Assembly: GCA_049289035.1 (NCBI GenBank)
Contig: JBAQIV010000031.1
Span: 1 to 12,197, forward strand
From: JAPUDQ01 sp049289035
GTDB lineage: Bacteria; Patescibacteriota; Saccharimonadia; Saccharimonadales; Saccharimonadaceae
Length of the DNA stretch: 12,197 bases
Direction of reading: 5' to 3'
The translations under genes were made by a program, and so were the position numbers. Positions 7,107 to 12,197 of the stretch are shown here, in pieces. The notes under the pieces were generated by a model, which did no database searches, was not told where the DNA came from, and saw nothing but the letters and a program-made list of their open reading frames with translations. Numbering within the stretch: the first letter of the stretch is position 1; every line of letters starts with the position of its first letter.

Positions 7107-7930
7107 GACGCTACCTCTTGTTTGAGCTCGTCTTTGTGCTGCTCGAGCATGGTGGTGAGGTAGGCGCTCTGTGCGCCGAGGTCGATGTTTTTGCCAAGTG
7201 TTTCAGTCAGAAAACTGCCAATCGCGTCAGCCAGTTTCGTGTCGAGCTGCGTGGCCAGAAATTGTTTTTTGGCGGCCATTTCTTCTTGAAGCTTCGTCTC
7301 AAATTGGTTATACAGCTGGGTTTGTTTGGTTTGTGCTTGCTTGAGTTCGGCTTCAAGTAACGACTGAAATTCAGCCATCTTTGCGTGGTTGGCCTCAAGT
7401 TTGGCACTGAGTTCAGTCTGGCGATCGGTTAATTTTTGGTCGGCATCGGCTTGGTGTGCGGCTAACTGCGACTCAAGTTTTGTCTGATATTCGACCAATG
7501 CCCGGTCAAGCTCGGCCTGGCGTTTGATGAGGCTTGTTTTGAACTCAATGTGTTTGGCAGTCGTCTCGGTCAATGAATCTTTGAGCGTGGCTTCGTTTTG
7601 TTTGTGTAATGTGTCGAGGCTGGCGCGGTATTTTTCCATCTCTTCGTTTACTACGTATGTGACAAGTTTTTCGAGCAGTTTGTTGAGGTCGTCGTTGGTA
7701 CGCGCTAAGTCTTGTTTGAGGGCAGTGGTCGAAGCATCCATAGCTGATTTGAAGTCGGTTTGGGCGGCCTGTATAATTTGTGCTTTGACTTCAGGCGGCA
7801 GCATAGTGTCAGTTTTGGGCTGATGCTTAGCGTGCTGGTGCGCACGGTATTGCTGGATAGCGAGCGTGACGACCACGCCGACTAAAAAGACGTTGATGAA
7901 GAAAAAGCCTTGCAAGAGAAAATCGTTCAT
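7103..7930 (-). CDS. atpF: F-type ATPase b-like stalk subunit, elongated
   Basis: A single N-terminal transmembrane helix (about residues 5-27) is followed by a very long charged, Ala/Gln/Lys/Glu-rich helical region (about 45-250) with coiled-coil character. The C-terminal segment around 235-275 (IGSFLTETLGKNIDLGAQSAYL) resembles the part of b that docks to delta. Position between the membrane component and atpH supports a peripheral-stalk role. It is 275 residues long, against about 155-170 for ordinary b subunits, so the extra 100 residues lengthen the coiled coil. Repeated patterns such as K-L-x-x-x-L-x-A-x-x-A-x-A-x-x-K-L are seen around 150-185, consistent with internal duplication. The ATG overlaps the previous stop by 4 nt and has no clear Shine-Dalgarno site, so it depends on coupled translation. 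The identity rests on topology and context, not on a signature motif. Confidence 0.75.
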   Translation of the reverse strand: MNDFLLQGFFFINVFLVGVVVTLAIQQYRAHQHAKHQPKTDTMLPPEVKAQIIQAAQTDFKSAMDASTTALKQDLARTNDDLNKLLEKLVTYVVNEEMEKYRASLDTLHKQNEATLKDSLTETTAKHIEFKTSLIKRQAELDRALVEYQTKLESQLAAHQADADQKLTDRQTELSAKLEANHAKMAEFQSLLEAELKQAQTKQTQLYNQFETKLQEEMAAKKQFLATQLDTKLADAIGSFLTETLGKNIDLGAQSAYLTTMLEQHKDELKQEVAS

Positions 7931-8808
7931 AGCTTTGTCAGCACCAAGTAAATTGCTATAAGCGCGACCGAGAGAATAGCGAGGACGAGAGCAGACATCT
8001 GTATGAGGTCGCGGTACACGGCTGACTGGCTCATAGGGTTACGGCCGATTGAGATGATGCTACTTTTGATCATGGAGTAGATGATGCTCATGACGACGAT
8101 AATCGTGACGAGAAAAATCGCGCCACTTATGAGTATCGGCACGGTACTCACTTGGCGGCCAGCCAGAGAGTTGGCAACATTTTGAATGGTTGGTGGTATA
8201 ACCGACTTGTCTGGTTCTTTGAAAAAGTAGGAGACGTTGACGAGCGTGGGCACTTGGCCAAGTTGTACCGAATATTTTTTGCCGTCTTTGTCGGTGTAGT
8301 CAGTTTTGCCTTCGTTTGTGACCTTCATGTCGCCTTGTGCGATACCGATGATACGTACATTGGCGGTTGCTTTCATACCGACACCAGCAATTGGGCTAGC
8401 AGTTATGTGGTCGTCGTGCTTGATGACACCATTGATATCACTGACGATAACTGGCACAGTGCCACTGGTAGCGATCTGGACTTGTTTGTCTTTGGGATTG
8501 CTAAGGGTGAGGAGCGAGCCATCGTTGGTAATCGCGACACCGAGCAGATTGTCAGCATTGCTGCTGAGGCTGGCAATGACCTGATCGGTCGTGTCTTTTT
8601 TGAGGCTGACGATACTACCGACGGTTAGGGGTGTTTCGGTTGTATAGCTTTGTGAGACGGAGATGACGCCGTGGGCAGATGACACGAACAACAAGGCTAT
8701 TGCGCACACAAGCATGGCAAAACTGCCACCAGCGATAGCATAGTGGCGGTATTCGCGCCTGTGGTTGCGTATAGATTTCATCATATAACGTTTGGTTATG
8801 TGGCTCAC
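7927..8808 (-). CDS. Exported beta-domain protein with c-subunit-like membrane hairpin
   Basis: First gene of the ATPase operon, where atpB/atpE would be expected. A signal-anchor helix (about residues 24-45, ending SSAHG) is followed by a beta-rich domain (48-195) containing the pattern TVGSIVSLK, LLGVAI, SGTVPVIV, IIGIAQGD; such G-x-x-V domains occur in exported and phage-type proteins. The last 75 residues form two helices (223-247 and 270-290) joined by SIIYSMIKSSIISIGRNP. The GRNP turn (255-258) and the two-helix layout recall the ATP synthase c subunit (loop R-N-P or R-Q-P). The second helix has no Asp or Glu; aligned on GRNP, the ion-binding position (about 276) is Leu. The 293-residue length is about four times that of c. 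The start may be GTG at 8808, with AGAGG directly adjacent, or ATG at 8784/8781. Homology to c is a hypothesis; the hairpin could be a convergent membrane anchor. Confidence 0.7.
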   Translation of the reverse strand: MSHITKRYMMKSIRNHRREYRHYAIAGGSFAMLVCAIALLFVSSAHGVISVSQSYTTETPLTVGSIVSLKKDTTDQVIASLSSNADNLLGVAITNDGSLLTLSNPKDKQVQIATSGTVPVIVSDINGVIKHDDHITASPIAGVGMKATANVRIIGIAQGDMKVTNEGKTDYTDKDGKKYSVQLGQVPTLVNVSYFFKEPDKSVIPPTIQNVANSLAGRQVSTVPILISGAIFLVTIIVVMSIIYSMIKSSIISIGRNPMSQSAVYRDLIQMSALVLAILSVALIAIYLVLTKL

Positions 8809-8827
8809 CCTCTTTTATCTATGTAGT

Positions 8828-8833
8828 AGTATA
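8828..8833 (-). promoter_or_regulatory. -10 box of the ATPase operon
   Basis: On the minus strand TATACT lies 19 nt before the GTG at 8808. No good -35 is visible at 17-18 nt upstream. The predicted leader is about 12 nt and contains AAAGAGG abutting the GTG. The divergent pilin-like gene starts about 45 bp away, so this 70-bp gap holds both promoters. Confidence 0.4.
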
Positions 8834-8867
8834 GCAAAAAGTGCTTATGATATGATATGAGATATAT

Positions 8868-8872
8868 GAGGA
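8868..8872 (+). promoter_or_regulatory. Shine-Dalgarno site of the mini-pilin
   Basis: GAGGA, five bases before the ATG at 8878. This well-placed site is the main evidence that the short reading frame is translated. Confidence 0.6.
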
Positions 8873-8877
8873 ATATC

Positions 8878-8991
8878 ATGGCAATCGACTATCGCGACCA
8901 TGAGGCAGGGTTTACGCTACTAGAGATCATTGTTGTAGTGATCATTGTCATCATACTGGCATCGATGATCGTTGTATTTGGCAGCAAGTGA
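8878..8991 (+). CDS. 37-aa type IV pilin-like peptide
   Basis: This short gene encodes an 11-residue leader followed by a type III (prepilin) signal: residues 10-16 read AGFTLLE. The prepilin peptidase would cut after Gly11, giving mature Phe1 and the canonical Glu5 (Glu16 of the precursor). A pure hydrophobic helix, IIVVVIIVIILASMIVVF, follows, and the protein stops after Gly-Ser-Lys. The mature peptide would be about 26 residues: the pilin helix with no globular head. Pilins and pseudopilins are normally over 100 residues. No continuation of a pilin head is visible in the other two frames downstream, so simple frameshift truncation is not apparent; a degraded remnant cannot be excluded. It might act as a minor pilin, initiator or inner-membrane plug of a type IV filament. 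It precedes the methyltransferase gene by about 60 nt and is divergent from the ATPase operon. Confidence 0.7.
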   Translation: MAIDYRDHEAGFTLLEIIVVVIIVIILASMIVVFGSK

Positions 8992-9013
8992 TAACCACCC
9001 TATCTTGCAATCG

Positions 9014-9043
9014 TTGCGCTATGGGGCGTATCTCCGGTATACT
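9014..9043 (+). promoter_or_regulatory. Putative promoter of the methyltransferase gene
   Basis: TTGCGC (9014-9019) and TATACT (9038-9043) are separated by 18 nt, the same spacing as at 158-187. Transcription would begin around 9050, two to four bases before the ATG at 9053, indicating a nearly leaderless mRNA. Confidence 0.45.
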
Positions 9044-9052
9044 ATGAGGTAT

Positions 9053-9844
9053 ATGACACAATCTTCATCTTCACGCATAGACAAAAAACAACCCAAAAAA
9101 GCCGATCATTATGACGATGACGACTACAACTACTTGTATTACTGGGATGGTCGCGACTACGAAAACGCATCAGAACGCATCGCGATTACGACGTTTCTTC
9201 GCGGTAAACACTTCCGCCACGCTGCCGATGTTGGGGGTGGATATGGTCGTCTTTGTGTGTTTTTGAAGCAATTTGCCGACAAGGTAACGTTGGCCGAACC
9301 AAGCCAACGCCAGCTCGATATCGGCAAGGATTTTTTGAAGGATCATCCAGAAATCGATCGAATGCGTACGCAGGCTGATGCACTTGATTTCGATGACAAA
9401 TCACTCGACCTTATCACCATGATACGTGTCATGCACTACTTGCCCGACCCGCAACAAGAGTTTCGCGAGTTAGCCCGCGTACTCGCCGACGACGGCACGC
9501 TGATACTTGAAGTGGCTAACCATACTCACGCGCGTAACCGCCTGAAATACCTCATGAAAGGTCAAAAAATTCCAACCACTCCGGTCGACATCAGTACCAA
9601 GAAAAATCGCACCGCTGACGATGCACCATTTGTCAATCATCATCCAAAAACCGTCATCAAACAACTGGCCGATGCCGGGCTCAAGGTCGAAAAAGTTTTG
9701 TCAGTGTCGAATCTGCGAAGCCCTGGGCTCAAGAAATTGGTTCCGATGCCCATCATGCTGAGTGTCGAAAAGTTCCTACAGCGCCCGCTCGCCCGCGCCT
9801 ACTTCGGCCCCAGCGTCTTTATGCTGGTGAAAAAAGCCAAGTAA
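9053..9844 (+). CDS. Class I SAM-dependent methyltransferase
   Basis: This 263-residue protein has the class I methyltransferase fold. Motif I is HAADVGGGYGRL (about 56-67), and an acidic strand end, VTLAEPS (78-84), binds the ribose of S-adenosylmethionine. A DALDFDDKSLDLI block resembles motif III (about 107-119), and a post-motif strand lies around DDGTLILEVANH. The layout is that of methyltransf_11/25-type small-molecule methyltransferases; the substrate is unknown. The N terminus (1-35) is charged, with a run of Asp and aromatic residues. I chose ATG 9053 over ATG 9044 and over a TTG at 8972: 9044 directly abuts the -10 box, and the TTG lies inside the mini-pilin gene. It converges on the deoxyribosyltransferase-like gene. 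Confidence 0.85.
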   Translation: MTQSSSSRIDKKQPKKADHYDDDDYNYLYYWDGRDYENASERIAITTFLRGKHFRHAADVGGGYGRLCVFLKQFADKVTLAEPSQRQLDIGKDFLKDHPEIDRMRTQADALDFDDKSLDLITMIRVMHYLPDPQQEFRELARVLADDGTLILEVANHTHARNRLKYLMKGQKIPTTPVDISTKKNRTADDAPFVNHHPKTVIKQLADAGLKVEKVLSVSNLRSPGLKKLVPMPIMLSVEKFLQRPLARAYFGPSVFMLVKKAK

Positions 9845-9857
9845 CGAGCTGCAAATT

Positions 9858-9878
9858 TAGCTATTCTCTAGAAAGCTA
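9858..9878. terminator. Possible hairpin between convergent genes
   Basis: TAGCT and AGCTA flank TTC/GAA with one bulged A and a four-base loop, an 8-bp stem in the 39-bp gap between the methyltransferase and the deoxyribosyltransferase-like gene. There is no U tract, so it is a weak terminator candidate. Confidence 0.3.
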
Positions 9879-9883
9879 CGGAG

Positions 9884-10261
9884 TTATTGCGTGATGTCAT
9901 AGTTGGTATCGTATCGTATAACTTTCGTGGCGATGCCATCGTACACATCCTTATACTCGATACCATTTTTGGCGAGGACGAAAATCGGCAAACCCCAGGC
10001 GTATGCCATACCGGCTTCGATAACACGGCCGGCTGTGGGTATGTCGGACACGTCGATCAATAAACCGTCGCAGGCTCGTAACTCAACACGCGAGCGCTCC
10101 CATAACTCTGAGGGGTCATCAAAAAATTTGGTGTAGTGCTCGATATCACGTATAAAACAAAAATCCTCCATGCCGGCATTACGAACAGCCTCGCACAGCG
10201 CCTCGATCGTCTCGCGTTGCTCTGCCGCACCTTTAAACCTGGCAGTGATGTATATTTTCAT
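9884..10261 (-). CDS. Nucleoside 2-deoxyribosyltransferase-like protein
   Basis: This 125-residue protein has the compact Rossmann-like layout of the nucleoside 2-deoxyribosyltransferase superfamily. The first strand is MKIYITARFKG; a central strand and Asp, CDGLLIDVSD (64-73), is followed by TAGRVIEAGMAYAWGLPIFVLAKNG (76-100). Glu82 occupies the place of the family's nucleophilic Glu, within the usual G-x-x-x-E-x-G-x-A-x-A-x-G-x-P pattern. Relatives exchange the base of deoxynucleosides, hydrolyse nucleotide N-glycosidic bonds, or sense nucleotides in stress and defence systems. Which applies here is not visible. The ATG overlaps the TGA of the upstream Fic gene by 4 nt and has no ribosome-binding site, so the two proteins are probably made together from one transcript. 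Confidence 0.7.
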   Translation of the reverse strand: MKIYITARFKGAAEQRETIEALCEAVRNAGMEDFCFIRDIEHYTKFFDDPSELWERSRVELRACDGLLIDVSDIPTAGRVIEAGMAYAWGLPIFVLAKNGIEYKDVYDGIATKVIRYDTNYDITQ

Positions 10262-11307
10262 GACGCATCTGCGATGTTATAATGCGTCGCCGAATAGACG
10301 TACTGCTCGACAAACAGTTGCTTAAACGGTTGCACCGAATTTTGTTCGTAAAATATTAGACATGCTTCTTTATACTCGGTTTCATCGACAGCACGGTATG
10401 AGATGGGAGCATAGCCATGGGCGAGCAGCACGCCGTTTGCAATCATGCGCGCTGTTCGTTTATTACCGTCTGCAAAAGGTTGTATATAGCTAAGACCAAG
10501 CACGAGCATCAACGCTTTCTCGTATGCAGTAGGAAGCTCGTCTACGTAAGTAAGCAGCTGCTCCAATGCTTCGCGCAACTGAAACGCATTGCCGATCGGT
10601 GTGTAGTCGGTGCCAGTAATGCCGACACTAGTTTGACGAAGACCACGCGGCACGCCGAGCTCGTGTATGACGAGTTTGTGTACCTCTTCAATCGCGTGGA
10701 CGGTTGGCGCACGCCATACCTCTCGGTTGTCCCAGACAAAATCAAACGCTGCTTTTTGGTTGAGTATCATGCGCGTTTCGAACTCGGTATTTTTATCAGA
10801 TTTTATGCCGTACAGCAGTAATTGTTCGGTATCAAGTAGCGAATACGTATTACCTTCGATGCGAGCAGATTTCCATGACATCTCAACAATGAAGCGCGAT
10901 AACTCTTTGCGGATGACTGCATCATTGCGGGCGCCTTTGGCGATAAAGTCTTTTGTAGCAGCCTCAAGACGACTGCAGTCATTTTTACTTAGTACCGATT
11001 CGATTGGTGGCGAAAAAAGCTCGTAATTAAACATGCTATTATCACTACGCGTTGTTTGGTCCTGTTTCAGATAGGCTCTACTATCAAATCGCCGTAGGAG
11101 TAAGCCTCGTTTCGTCAAGCGGTATTCGACCGACCGCCCGCTACCGATGCGATCAAGTAAACCATCACCATACAGATCTGACACGATTCGTTTTACTGTG
11201 ATAAGTGCAATGGCACCACCTAGTTTTTCGTGGATGCCTGATGACGATAGAGTTTCGTCGCGACGGAATAGCGCAAGTACTCGGTCATTGTTATTCGTAT
11301 CATTCAT
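10258..11307 (-). CDS. Winged-helix/Fic protein with degenerate Fic motif (His to Gln)
   Basis: This 349-residue protein has an N-terminal winged helix-turn-helix (about 8-72, including VKRIVSDLYGDGLLDRIGSG) followed by a Fic domain. The inhibitory-helix motif SARIEGN lies at 147-153, as in Fic proteins inhibited from their own N-terminal side (class II). A flap region (TGTDYTPIG) precedes the catalytic loop QPFADGNKRTAR at 276-287. The canonical loop is H-P-F-x-D/E-G-N-x-R-x-x-R, in which His is the general base for transfer of AMP from ATP to a hydroxyl group. Here that residue is Gln (codon CAA, 10480-10482), while the anion-binding D/G/N/R residues are kept. Normal AMP transfer should be impaired; nucleotide binding may remain. 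The HTH suggests DNA binding and autoregulation through the palindrome at 11310-11342. No Shine-Dalgarno site is present, and the mRNA is probably leaderless. Confidence 0.85.
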   Translation of the reverse strand: MNDTNNNDRVLALFRRDETLSSSGIHEKLGGAIALITVKRIVSDLYGDGLLDRIGSGRSVEYRLTKRGLLLRRFDSRAYLKQDQTTRSDNSMFNYELFSPPIESVLSKNDCSRLEAATKDFIAKGARNDAVIRKELSRFIVEMSWKSARIEGNTYSLLDTEQLLLYGIKSDKNTEFETRMILNQKAAFDFVWDNREVWRAPTVHAIEEVHKLVIHELGVPRGLRQTSVGITGTDYTPIGNAFQLREALEQLLTYVDELPTAYEKALMLVLGLSYIQPFADGNKRTARMIANGVLLAHGYAPISYRAVDETEYKEACLIFYEQNSVQPFKQLFVEQYVYSATHYNIADAS

Positions 11308-11309
11308 AT

Positions 11310-11342
11310 GTCATAATCGTATCATAGTGATACGATTATGAC
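11310..11342. promoter_or_regulatory. 33-bp palindromic operator over the Fic-gene promoter
   Basis: Arms GTCATAATCGTATCA (11310-11324) and TGATACGATTATGAC (11328-11342) are perfect inverted repeats around TAG. Read toward the gene, TTGTCA (11339-11344) and TACGAT (11316-11321) lie 17 nt apart as -35 and -10 boxes, one in each arm, and the ATG follows 8 nt after the -10 box. A dimeric regulator bound here would cover the promoter; the winged-helix domain of the adjacent protein is the obvious candidate. Protein identity is inference. Confidence 0.65.
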
Positions 11343-11415
11343 AATAAAAGGTAGCAGAGTTATCTTGCTAGATTGATAGGCTGATACGATGTGGGGCGTG
11401 GTATTTTTCTATACT

Positions 11416-11438
11416 ATAAAAAGAATGATCCTTTTCAT
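11416..11438 (-). terminator. Palindromic 3'-end element, copy 3 (after the SGNH gene)
   Basis: On the minus strand, 5 nt after the SGNH stop codon, arms ATGAAAAGGAT and ATTCTTTTTAT surround one C; 9 of 11 arm positions pair. The U-rich 3' arm makes this copy the most terminator-like. TATACT and TATAAA boxes on the opposite strand (11411-11420) partly overlap it, but no plus-strand gene follows. The gap 11342-11443 holds no other gene. Confidence 0.5.
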
Positions 11439-11443
11439 AGGGT

Positions 11444-12088
11444 TTATAAGATGAATTTAACCAATTTTGGGGCAATAGTTTGAGAGGCTAATTTGTTTGG
11501 ATGCGCGTCGAATGGTAATAGCCGACGGTAGTCGCGGCGGAGCATGTTAGCGTGGCGGTTCGAGTCAGCAGCAAGCAGATCGAAAAAGTTAAATACGCGG
11601 GTGTTTGTGCCAAAATCTTCGAGTGAAAGCCACGTCGCAAGTTCGTGGGCACGGACGGCATTTTGGTTTGTCGTCAGTAGTGGTATGAGTGGTGGCGACG
11701 TCATGATGATGAGCTGTTTGTCGGGGCGTCGTGCAAAAAATGCCGCGATCGAACGATAATAGTTCTTGATGGTTTGTAGTTCTTCGGCACTTTTGATGTT
11801 CGAATTTGGATAGCATGATTTGATGATGATGACGTCGTGTGTCATGACAAAATCTTTGAGTGATGACGAGTAATTTTCTGAAAACAACTCGGCAAAATCA
11901 CGTGGCGTTGTGTTACCGCTTGGCATTTCGTACTCAGTTGTGCGCGAGCCATTCGCATCACGCAGCACACTGGTATTTTGGTTGAAATCAGCAAATGAAA
12001 TACCGTTATACTTCTGCAAAACTTTATAAACCTCACCATCATTTATAAGATTTTCGCCGACTGATCGATGCCTCCATTCCGTTTTGAA
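11444..12088 (-). pseudogene. SGNH/GDSL-hydrolase-like gene, 5' end cut off by an IS element
   Basis: The frame is open from 12088 to TAA at 11444-11446 (214 residues) but has no ATG or GTG near its beginning. A TTG at 12019 would be the first usual start and would discard clearly protein-like sequence. The extra N-terminal residues include HRSVGEN, resembling the catalytic-Ser block of SGNH-type esterases (Ser codon 12062-12064). Later parts fit the fold: DVIIIKSCYPNSNI (block III, with Asn), LIIMTSPPLIP, and FDAHPN near the end (block V, Asp and His of the triad). It probably acted as an exported or cytoplasmic esterase/acetylhydrolase; substrate unknown. The frame is interrupted by TGA at 12089-12091, in what appears to be the end of an IS30-type element. 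So the protein has lost its first residues and its promoter; expression would need a start supplied by the element. Confidence 0.65.
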
Positions 12089-12197
12089 TCAGGACACCCA
12101 ATGCTAGACAATAAAAGCCATGAAGAAAGCATCAAAGCTAACGGATGTCGAACGGAGCGAGATCGACATCTTGCATAACAAAGGCTATTCTGCCCGT
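12085..12197 (+). mobile_element. Left end of an IS30-family insertion sequence (partial)
   Basis: An IS30-type transposase begins at 12120 and leaves the window. The preceding segment, with TGAATCAGGACACCC at 12085-12099, is the probable terminal region. The exact tip is uncertain (about 12075-12091), because the other end is not in the window and no inverted repeat or target duplication can be compared. It interrupts the SGNH-like gene. Confidence 0.55.
12120..12197 (+). CDS. IS30-family transposase, N-terminal part (partial)
   Basis: ATG at 12120 opens 26 codons to the window edge: MKKASKLTDVERSEIDILHN followed by KGYSAR. The pattern L-T-x-x-E-R-x-x-I-x-x-L-x-x-x-G-x-S-x-R is the start of the N-terminal helix-turn-helix of IS30-family transposases, which binds the element's inverted repeats. 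The DDE catalytic domain should follow outside the window. No strong Shine-Dalgarno site is seen (AAAAGCC precedes the ATG). Only the beginning is visible, so whether the transposase is intact is unknown. Confidence 0.7.
   Translation, partial: MKKASKLTDVERSEIDILHNKGYSAR

Noticed and set aside
8972..9052. TTG-initiated extension of the methyltransferase
   Set aside because: It overlaps the mini-pilin gene and crosses the likely promoter; the added residues match nothing in the family.
9336..9348. Fourth copy of the AAGGAT-N-ATCC palindrome core
   Set aside because: It lies inside the methyltransferase coding sequence, lacks the flanking A and T tracts, and is explained by the Lys-Asp-His-Pro codons.
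11842..12042. Short minus-strand frame beginning with ATG ATG at 12042
   Set aside because: It overlaps the SGNH frame out of phase, and its sequence is not protein-like; the SGNH frame explains the region.
12089..12097. GTG-TCC-TGA in frame before the SGNH-like gene, as possible start with stop-codon readthrough
   Set aside because: TGA is a normal stop in several overlapping genes here, and an IS end explains the interruption more simply.
1..12197. CRISPR arrays, tRNA, rRNA or riboswitches
   Set aside because: No regularly spaced repeats, cloverleaf or recognisable conserved RNA motif was seen on either strand by eye; covariance-model searches could not be run.

Overview
The window looks like a compact bacterial chromosome segment of roughly even base composition. 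Genes overlap by 4-8 nt and intergenic gaps are short. TATACT/TATAGT -10 boxes lie very close to several start codons. Many genes stop at TGA, so the standard code applies. A divergent F-type ATPase operon, a very small type IV pilin-like peptide and beta-rich anchored surface proteins suggest a Patescibacteria/CPR member, possibly Saccharibacteria. This assignment is inference from gene style, not from a marker gene.

Left part (1-2400). The 3' end of an unidentified gene is followed by a membrane-anchored beta-repeat surface protein (+). It converges on an EamA/DMT-type transporter (-). The gap between them holds a perfect 23-bp palindrome with an extra half-site. Related palindromes lie 3' of the ATPase operon (2320-2342) and 3' of the SGNH gene remnant (11416-11438). 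This is a recurring 3'-end element, possibly a terminator or a protein-binding site.

Central part (2389-8808, minus strand). This is an F1-like ATPase operon. In transcription order it holds a 293-aa exported/membrane protein ending in a c-subunit-like hairpin, an elongated b-like stalk protein, delta, alpha, gamma and beta, then after a gap with a 14-bp tandem repeat a short epsilon. The first six genes overlap and are probably translationally coupled. No a subunit (atpB) and no ordinary c subunit (atpE) is present; the gene upstream is divergent. The hairpin of the 293-aa protein carries a GRNP loop but no acidic residue in its second helix. The b-like protein is about 100 residues too long, epsilon lacks its C-terminal helices, and alpha and beta end in charged disordered tails. 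Either a and c are encoded elsewhere, or this is an F1 motor coupled to an unusual membrane partner.

Right part (8828-12197). Divergent from the operon are a 37-aa pilin-like peptide and a class I methyltransferase (+). The methyltransferase converges on a two-gene minus-strand unit: a winged-helix/Fic protein whose catalytic His is replaced by Gln, overlapping by 4 nt with a nucleoside 2-deoxyribosyltransferase-like gene. A perfect 15-bp-arm palindrome covers the likely promoter of this unit, suggesting autoregulation. Beyond it an SGNH-hydrolase-like gene has lost its start at the point where an IS30-family element begins; that transposase runs off the window.
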